The notes under the pieces are model-generated. The model saw nothing but the letters and a program-made list of their open reading frames with translations. It searched no databases and had not been told where the DNA came from. Shown here piece by piece: positions 4,902-9,212 of a DNA stretch of 9,212 nucleotides. The stretch is from Candidatus Dojkabacteria bacterium (GTDB taxonomy: Bacteria; Patescibacteriota; Dojkabacteria; GCA-002793355). The translations under genes and the position numbers were made by a program. The DNA lies in assembly GCA_015489555.1 (NCBI GenBank), contig WFZN01000007.1, forward strand, positions 1 to 9,212. The letters are read 5' to 3'. How positions within the stretch are numbered: the stretch's first letter is position 1; each line of letters opens with the position of its first letter.

Positions 4902-7487
4902 CTAACCCTGCTCCTTACCAATCTCTCTTACAATCTCATCTAAAATATTAAGCGCTTGGATTGGAGTTATATTATTTATATCCACCTTGTTAAGTTTTGC
5001 CCTAAGGCGATCTATTATCTCTTTATATTTATTGGCTTTATCTGATAACACAGGCTCTAAACTTAATTGCACGGGCTGATAAGCACTTTGATAAAGAGTT
5101 TTACCTTGCATTATTTTAAGTAACATATTTTGAGCTTCTTTTAAAATACTTTCGGGTAGACCAACCAATTTTGCCACGTATAAACCATAACTTTTGTCTG
5201 CTCTGCCCTGACTTACTGTATACAAAAAATATACATTATCTTTTTCTTCAAGCACGTCTACCTTGTAATTTATAAAACCTTCTTCAGTATCTTCAAGTTG
5301 GGTAAGTTCGTGAAAATGCGTTGCAAAAAAAGTTAACGCGTTTATCTGCTTTTTAATGTATTTAGAGATGCCATAAGCCAATGCAAATCCTTCGTGGGTG
5401 CTTGTTCCTCTACCTATTTCGTCAAGAATTATTAAACTTTTTGAAGTTGCGTTGTTTAAAATATAGGCAGTTTCTGCCATCTCTACCATAAATGTGCTTC
5501 TACCGGTGGTTATATCATCACTTGCCCCAACTCTTGCAAATATCTTGTCACGTAATTTAACAGAGGCTTTTTTTGCAGGAACAAACGAACCAATCTGTGC
5601 AAGAAGCTGTATTAGGGCAACTTGCCTTATAAAGGTTGACTTACCACCCATATTTGGACCGGTAAGTATTACAAAGTTTTTGTCTTTTGTAATCTTTATG
5701 CTGTTCTTTATAAAATTTTGGGTATATTGCTCTACTACGGGATGCCGCGCATTAATAAGTTCAAGCTCTAACGTAGAATTATCATCTAATATTGAAGGTT
5801 TTGTGTAGTCATATTTGTGTGCTATGTAAGAAAATGTGTTAATTACATCCCAATATGCAACTTGGTTACTTATGTTAAATAGGGTGCTTACATATTGTTG
5901 TAGTTTCTCTAGTAAACTTGCATACAGTTTGGTTTCAAGTTCTATTATACGCTCTTGAGCAGTAATAATTTTTTCTTCTAACTCCTTAAGTTCTGCTGTT
6001 ATAAAACGTTCTGCATTAACTAGGGTTTGCTTACGTATAAAGTAATCTGGCACTTTACTAAGTTGGCCCTTTGGTACTTCAAGGTAGTACCCAAACACTT
6101 TGTTAAAGCCTACCTTAAGTTTCTCTATGCCCGTTTTTTGACGCTCTTTTTCAAAAATCTTTTCTAGTACGGTATTTGAGTTATACGCAAGTTCACGCAA
6201 GTTTTTAAGTTCTTGATCCACTGCACTTTTTATTACTTCTCCATCCCCAATACTTTGGGCAGGCTCTTCTACGATATATTCATCTACGGTTTCAATAAAT
6301 TCTTCTGCTTTTTTAAGATTAGTGTTTATATTTGTATCTTTAACTGAATCTTTTATAAGATTTAAAACCTCTAATACCTTTATTAACGAATTTTTTAACA
6401 TTACAAGTTGCCTTGGTTTTATGCGCCCCATTGCTAAAAGCCCTGTTAAACGTTCTATGTCATAGACTCTGTTAAGCAAACTACGTATTTTGTTGGTAAT
6501 ATCAGGCCTTTGAACAAACTGTTCTACGTGATAAAGTCGCTCTTCTATAATTTGTCTATCAGTTAATGGCCGTAGTAAAAACTGACGTAAGAGCCTGCCT
6601 CCCATTGGCGTCATTGTTTTATCAATTACCCCTAAAAGGGAATGGTCTAAACTACGGGTAAGGTTATTTTCAAATATATCAAGGTTTCGCAAAGTTGTAG
6701 GGTCAATCTGTAAGTATTTTTCAAATTCATAACGTTTTATGGTAAAGTGGTCAATCTTTGTTTGTTTAGTGTCTTCAAAGTAGGAAAGTAATAGATATAA
6801 TACGAATTCTTCCCCCTTATTATTCAAACCTAAAGCGTGTTTTTTCTCTAAAAAACGCTCATTAAGATAATCTTCTACAACATGACTTGATACAGATTGC
6901 ATAGTGGGTACCAAAAATACAACGTCTTTAAGGTAATCTATGGTATTTTCATCAGAAGATAAAACTATAACCTCCTTAACTTTTTCTTTAAGTAATATCT
7001 CTTTTAAAAGCTGCCACTCATTTGGTGATAAGGTTGCAACATAAATATGTGAGGTTAAAAGGTCACCAATAGCAAGATATATCCCGTTTTTATTGTAAAG
7101 TATTGCTGCTACATAGTTGTTCTCTTTTAGGGTTAAAATATCTTCACTTGTTAAGGTTCCTGCTGTTACTACTTCAACTACTTTTCTATCCACTAAGCCT
7201 TTGGCAAAACGCGGGTCTTCTACTTGATTGGCAATGGCCACCTTGTAACCTTTTTGTACTAACTTTGGTAAGTGTGTATCTAGTGCTTTTATTGGGAAAC
7301 CTGCCATTGGGGCAGCGTTTTCTCCCTTTTCCCGAGAAGTTAGAGTAAGACCTAGTTCTTTTGCCAAAATGTGGGCATCTTCATAAAAACACTCATAAAA
7401 ATCTCCCATTTGAAAAAGCAACACACAGTCTTTATACGCCTTTTTAAGTTTTAAATACTGCTGCATTAATGGTGTAATTTTTGGCAT
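4902..7487 (-). CDS. mutS: DNA mismatch repair protein MutS
   Basis: The 861-aa product is the mismatch-recognition ATPase of DNA repair and is full length for bacterial MutS1. The N-terminal mismatch-binding domain has the Phe-x-Glu motif (Phe30, Glu32 in GDFYECFYEDA), where Phe stacks on the mispaired base. The connector and lever/core regions (about 120-570) include LDIFENNLTRSLDHSLLG, the conserved 'NLE'-type segment, and VGFNKVFGYYLEV in the clamp approach. The C-terminal ATPase has Walker A GPNMGGKST (Lys616), Walker B LIILDEIGRGTST (Asp689, Glu690) and the ATHFHEL switch. A C-terminal helix-turn-helix dimerisation tail follows. The ATG at 7487 is chosen because family homology (TPLMQQYLKLK) begins at once and a -10 lies just upstream. 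No mutL is adjacent. Its stop overlaps that of the converging zinc-ribbon gene (CTAA, 4902-4905). The gene looks intact and functional. Confidence 0.98.
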   Translation of the reverse strand: MPKITPLMQQYLKLKKAYKDCVLLFQMGDFYECFYEDAHILAKELGLTLTSREKGENAAPMAGFPIKALDTHLPKLVQKGYKVAIANQVEDPRFAKGLVDRKVVEVVTAGTLTSEDILTLKENNYVAAILYNKNGIYLAIGDLLTSHIYVATLSPNEWQLLKEILLKEKVKEVIVLSSDENTIDYLKDVVFLVPTMQSVSSHVVEDYLNERFLEKKHALGLNNKGEEFVLYLLLSYFEDTKQTKIDHFTIKRYEFEKYLQIDPTTLRNLDIFENNLTRSLDHSLLGVIDKTMTPMGGRLLRQFLLRPLTDRQIIEERLYHVEQFVQRPDITNKIRSLLNRVYDIERLTGLLAMGRIKPRQLVMLKNSLIKVLEVLNLIKDSVKDTNINTNLKKAEEFIETVDEYIVEEPAQSIGDGEVIKSAVDQELKNLRELAYNSNTVLEKIFEKERQKTGIEKLKVGFNKVFGYYLEVPKGQLSKVPDYFIRKQTLVNAERFITAELKELEEKIITAQERIIELETKLYASLLEKLQQYVSTLFNISNQVAYWDVINTFSYIAHKYDYTKPSILDDNSTLELELINARHPVVEQYTQNFIKNSIKITKDKNFVILTGPNMGGKSTFIRQVALIQLLAQIGSFVPAKKASVKLRDKIFARVGASDDITTGRSTFMVEMAETAYILNNATSKSLIILDEIGRGTSTHEGFALAYGISKYIKKQINALTFFATHFHELTQLEDTEEGFINYKVDVLEEKDNVYFLYTVSQGRADKSYGLYVAKLVGLPESILKEAQNMLLKIMQGKTLYQSAYQPVQLSLEPVLSDKANKYKEIIDRLRAKLNKVDINNITPIQALNILDEIVREIGKEQG

Positions 7488-7496
7488 AGTTATTGG

Positions 7497-7525
7497 ATTA
7501 TACTAGCCGTACTGATATCTTTAAG
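7497..7525 (-). promoter_or_regulatory. mutS promoter, probably giving a near-leaderless mRNA
   Basis: A perfect TATAAT (7502-7497) lies 9 bp before the mutS ATG at 7487, with a weak -35 (CTTAAA, 7525-7520, 3 of 6) at 17-bp spacing. Predicted initiation is about 7490, leaving only a few leader bases. The rest of the 7488-7617 spacer has three CCTAGT copies (minus strand) 42-45 bp apart, of unknown meaning, and no U-tailed terminator. Confidence 0.5.
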
Positions 7526-7617
7526 GCTTACTAGGCATCCTAATACGACTCTTACCTACAAAGACGTAGTAACTAGGCTAGACTTGTATACCCCAATCGG
7601 CTATGTACACATACAAA

Positions 7618-9212
7618 CTAGGATACAAGTAACCCCTCTTTATTGTTAATAGCCCCAACAAAGAGGGGATTGTAATAAAAATAAAGCCCCAAAATTATGA
7701 AAGCTAGAGCAACAACAAACGGTAAGCTATCAAATACTCCTGTAGGGGGCACATCACCACCGCCACCCGAAGAGGGTGGGGTTGTCGCCCCCCCAGTTGT
7801 TGTACCCGTAGGTGCCCCTGTGTTTAGTGTTATGGGTTCTGATTCTAAAACTAGATCTGGCAGGTCACTATTGCTTATTCTATAAAAATAGACCCCGCTA
7901 TCATCATTTGTATAACTTGCAATCTGATAGGTACGGCCCGTAGCTCCTGTTAATGGATTGTTGTCTTTGTACCACTGATATGAATCTTTATTATTAGAGG
8001 TAGCAGGTATCTCAACATTCAATGTAACTGTATCACCCAGTTGGGCAGTCAGGTTTTTAGGGATGCCAACCTTCTGTTGCGGTGCATAAACCACTTTCAC
8101 TCCCCTTGATATAAGAGTAGGTATAACTGGTAACATATCTTCAAACGCGAACTTATTCCCCAATAATGGGAAGTCTGCCAGCTTTGTTAAATTTCCTATA
8201 CTGCTTGGTATACTACCACTTAATTGGTTATTGTCAAGGTGTAGGTTTACCAGATTCGTTAAGCTACCTATACAACTTGGTATATTACCGCTTAGTTGGT
8301 TAGTACCTAACCATAAATCTACCAAATTTGTTAAATTGCATATATCACTTGGTATACTACCACTTAATTGGTTTACGTGTAAATAAAGATGTGTTAGATT
8401 CGTCAAATTACCTATACAGCTCGGTATATTACCACTAAGTTGATTGTTATCTAACCCCAGTCCTTGTAAATTACCTAAATTACATATCGTCGTAGGTATA
8501 TTCCCACTCAACTGATTCACATGCAAATACAACCCAACCAAATTACTCAAATTACCTATACTGCTTGGTATACTGCCGCTCAATTGGTTAGTGTCAAGGT
8601 GTAGGCTCACTAAATTTGTCAAATTACCTATGCAACTTGGTATACTACCGCTTAATTGGTTCGTACCTAGCCACAAATCTACCAAATTTGTTAAATTGCA
8701 TATATCACTTGGTATACTGCCGCTTAATTGGTTTACGTGTAAATAAAGATGTGTTAGATTCGTCAAATTACCTATACAGCTCGGTATATTACCACTAAGT
8801 TGATTGTTATCTAACCACAGTTCTTGTAAATTACTCAAATTACATATATCCGTAGGTATGCTCCCACTTAACTGGTTCTGACCTAACGCCAATTTCCGCA
8901 AATTACTCAAATTACCTATACAACTCGGTATATTACCACTAAGTTGATTCTTCCATAAATATAATTCCTCAAGTTGAGCAAGATTGCATATGCTCGTAGG
9001 GATATTGCCACTTAACTGATTATTATCTAATGCCAAAATCTTTAAATTCGAAAGATTCCCTATCGTATTAGGTATACTGCCGCTTAAACTATTTTTTTGC
9101 AAATACAACTTCTGTAGATTCGTTAAATTACCTATAGTACTTTGGAGGGTACCTACCAAATTATTATTCTGTAAATTAAGCTCTACTACACTCCCTCCGC
9201 TTACTGTTACAC
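7618..9212 (-). CDS. Surface-anchored plant-type LRR protein with Ig-like domain, 5' partial
   Basis: The visible 530 residues continue in frame to the right edge (VTVSGGSVVELNLQNNNL), so the true N-terminus, and any signal peptide, is outside; a TTG at 9159 is not the start. Residues 1 to about 366 are leucine-rich repeats of exactly 24 residues with the plant-type consensus NLxxLxLxxNQLSGxIPxxI(G/C)NL: one partly visible repeat, 13 regular ones and a degenerate cap (KLADFPLLGNKF). Residues about 383-465 form an Ig-like domain (YQWYKDNNPL ... DDSGVYFYRIS) lacking the usual disulfide cysteines. A Thr/Gly/Pro linker follows, then VPPTG and a hydrophobic segment (LPFVVALAFIILGLYFYY) with a 17-residue tail. 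The likely role is extracellular binding or adhesion; the ligand is unknown. VPPTG resembles a sortase signal, but the tail is long and weakly basic, so simple membrane anchoring is as likely. It is followed after 130 bp by co-directional mutS. Confidence 0.92.
   Translation of the reverse strand, partial: VTVSGGSVVELNLQNNNLVGTLQSTIGNLTNLQKLYLQKNSLSGSIPNTIGNLSNLKILALDNNQLSGNIPTSICNLAQLEELYLWKNQLSGNIPSCIGNLSNLRKLALGQNQLSGSIPTDICNLSNLQELWLDNNQLSGNIPSCIGNLTNLTHLYLHVNQLSGSIPSDICNLTNLVDLWLGTNQLSGSIPSCIGNLTNLVSLHLDTNQLSGSIPSSIGNLSNLVGLYLHVNQLSGNIPTTICNLGNLQGLGLDNNQLSGNIPSCIGNLTNLTHLYLHVNQLSGSIPSDICNLTNLVDLWLGTNQLSGNIPSCIGSLTNLVNLHLDNNQLSGSIPSSIGNLTKLADFPLLGNKFAFEDMLPVIPTLISRGVKVVYAPQQKVGIPKNLTAQLGDTVTLNVEIPATSNNKDSYQWYKDNNPLTGATGRTYQIASYTNDDSGVYFYRISNSDLPDLVLESEPITLNTGAPTGTTTGGATTPPSSGGGGDVPPTGVFDSLPFVVALAFIILGLYFYYNPLFVGAINNKEGLLVS
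7633..7668 (-). repeat. Inverted repeat at the 3' end of the LRR gene
   Basis: CCCCTCTTT (7633-7641) and AAAGAGGGG (7660-7668) form a perfect 9-bp stem with an 18-nt loop inside the last codons (PLFVGAINNKEGL). It lies 13 bp before the TAG stop at 7620-7618 and lacks a following U-run, so it is at best an imperfect terminator. It could instead protect the mRNA 3' end or be chance. Confidence 0.55.
8113..8832 (-). repeat. Two 360-bp tandem units within the LRR array
   Basis: Units 8473-8832 and 8113-8472 each hold five 72-nt LRR modules. Modules 1-4 of the two units correspond in order (NLQELWL/NLQGLGL, NLTHLYL, NLVDLWL, NLVxLHL); the fifth differs. The stretch 8363-8456 is identical, base for base, to 8723-8816 (94 bp), third positions included. 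This indicates a recent five-module duplication or gene conversion on top of the basic 72-bp period, which covers the whole of about 8113-9212. Confidence 0.85.

Larger units (their letters stand above)
4637..4905 (+). pseudogene. Small two-CxxC zinc-ribbon protein, frameshifted
   Basis: From the ATG at 4637 the frame reads MPERKCPFVPRQNPVECPQC, then GGTDTNVIGEN. It then loses sense at about 4730, while another frame continues TDTNVIGENPDFLHCDECGY, KGPKAPF and onward to a TAA at 4903-4905. CPQCGG plus CDECGYKG is a classic zinc ribbon, similar in style to small Lar-like (restriction-alleviation) or other DNA/RNA-binding ribbons; the function is unknown. The break coincides with a 28-bp direct repeat. 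Adding one C to the CC at 4729-4730 (the second copy has CCC there) restores one frame of about 89 aa with a 15-residue tandem repeat. Deleting one 44-nt unit restores 74 aa. A true recent mutation and an assembly or sequencing error are both possible. The stop overlaps the mutS stop as CTAA. Divergent from cas12d, it may be an accessory gene, but nothing proves that. Confidence 0.6.

Noticed and set aside
7633..7668. Rho-independent terminator for the LRR gene
   Set aside because: The stem is perfect but lies within the coding region, has an 18-nt loop and is not followed by a U-run; reported only as an inverted repeat.
8113..9212. Regularly spaced near-identical repeats resembling a CRISPR array
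   Set aside because: The period is 72 bp, equal to 24 codons, and the whole stretch is one open frame encoding leucine-rich repeats; there are no unique spacers.

Overview
The window looks like a piece of an AT-rich genome from a Candidate Phyla Radiation (Patescibacteria) bacterium. The strongest evidence is a full-length Cas12d (CasY) effector, a family known almost entirely from that radiation (Katanobacteria, Vogelbacteria, Parcubacteria, Kerfeldbacteria and relatives). Tight packing, apparently leaderless promoters and a VapBC-type module fit the same picture. TGA acts as a stop in two genes and no in-frame TGA needs decoding, so the Gracilibacteria/Absconditabacteria code is unlikely. 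This assignment is inference from gene content.

Layout, left to right. (1) 1-544, + strand: the tail of an AbrB/MazE-like antitoxin overlapping, by ATGA, a PIN-domain VapC-like toxin. (2) 548-4411, - strand: cas12d, 1287 aa from the preferred ATG, converging on vapC with only 3 bp between the stop codons. (3) 4412-4573: the divergent control region of cas12d. It has an extended -10 promoter firing leftward and then about 100 nt of unusually GC-rich sequence that folds into a closing stem around three perfect hairpins. This is the best candidate for a scoutRNA (the Cas12d guide cofactor) or a structured leader. (4) 4637-4905, + strand: a small two-CxxC zinc-ribbon gene broken by a frameshift at an internal 28-bp direct repeat. 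(5) 4902-7487, - strand: complete mutS, sharing a CTAA stop overlap with the zinc-ribbon gene. (6) 7488-7617: a 130-bp spacer holding the mutS -10 element, with no convincing terminator. (7) 7618-9212, - strand: the C-terminal 530 residues of a surface protein with plant-type leucine-rich repeats, an Ig-like domain, a flexible linker and a C-terminal membrane segment. Its N-terminus lies beyond the right edge.

How they may work together: cas12d would supply RNA-guided DNA interference, but no cas1, cas2 or other cas gene and no CRISPR array is visible. The guide array must lie elsewhere, or this effector is solitary. The structured RNA just upstream could supply the second RNA. The toxin-antitoxin pair may be an independent stability or defence module. 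MutS (mismatch repair) and the LRR surface protein look like unrelated neighbours. There is no gene-free stretch longer than 300 bases.
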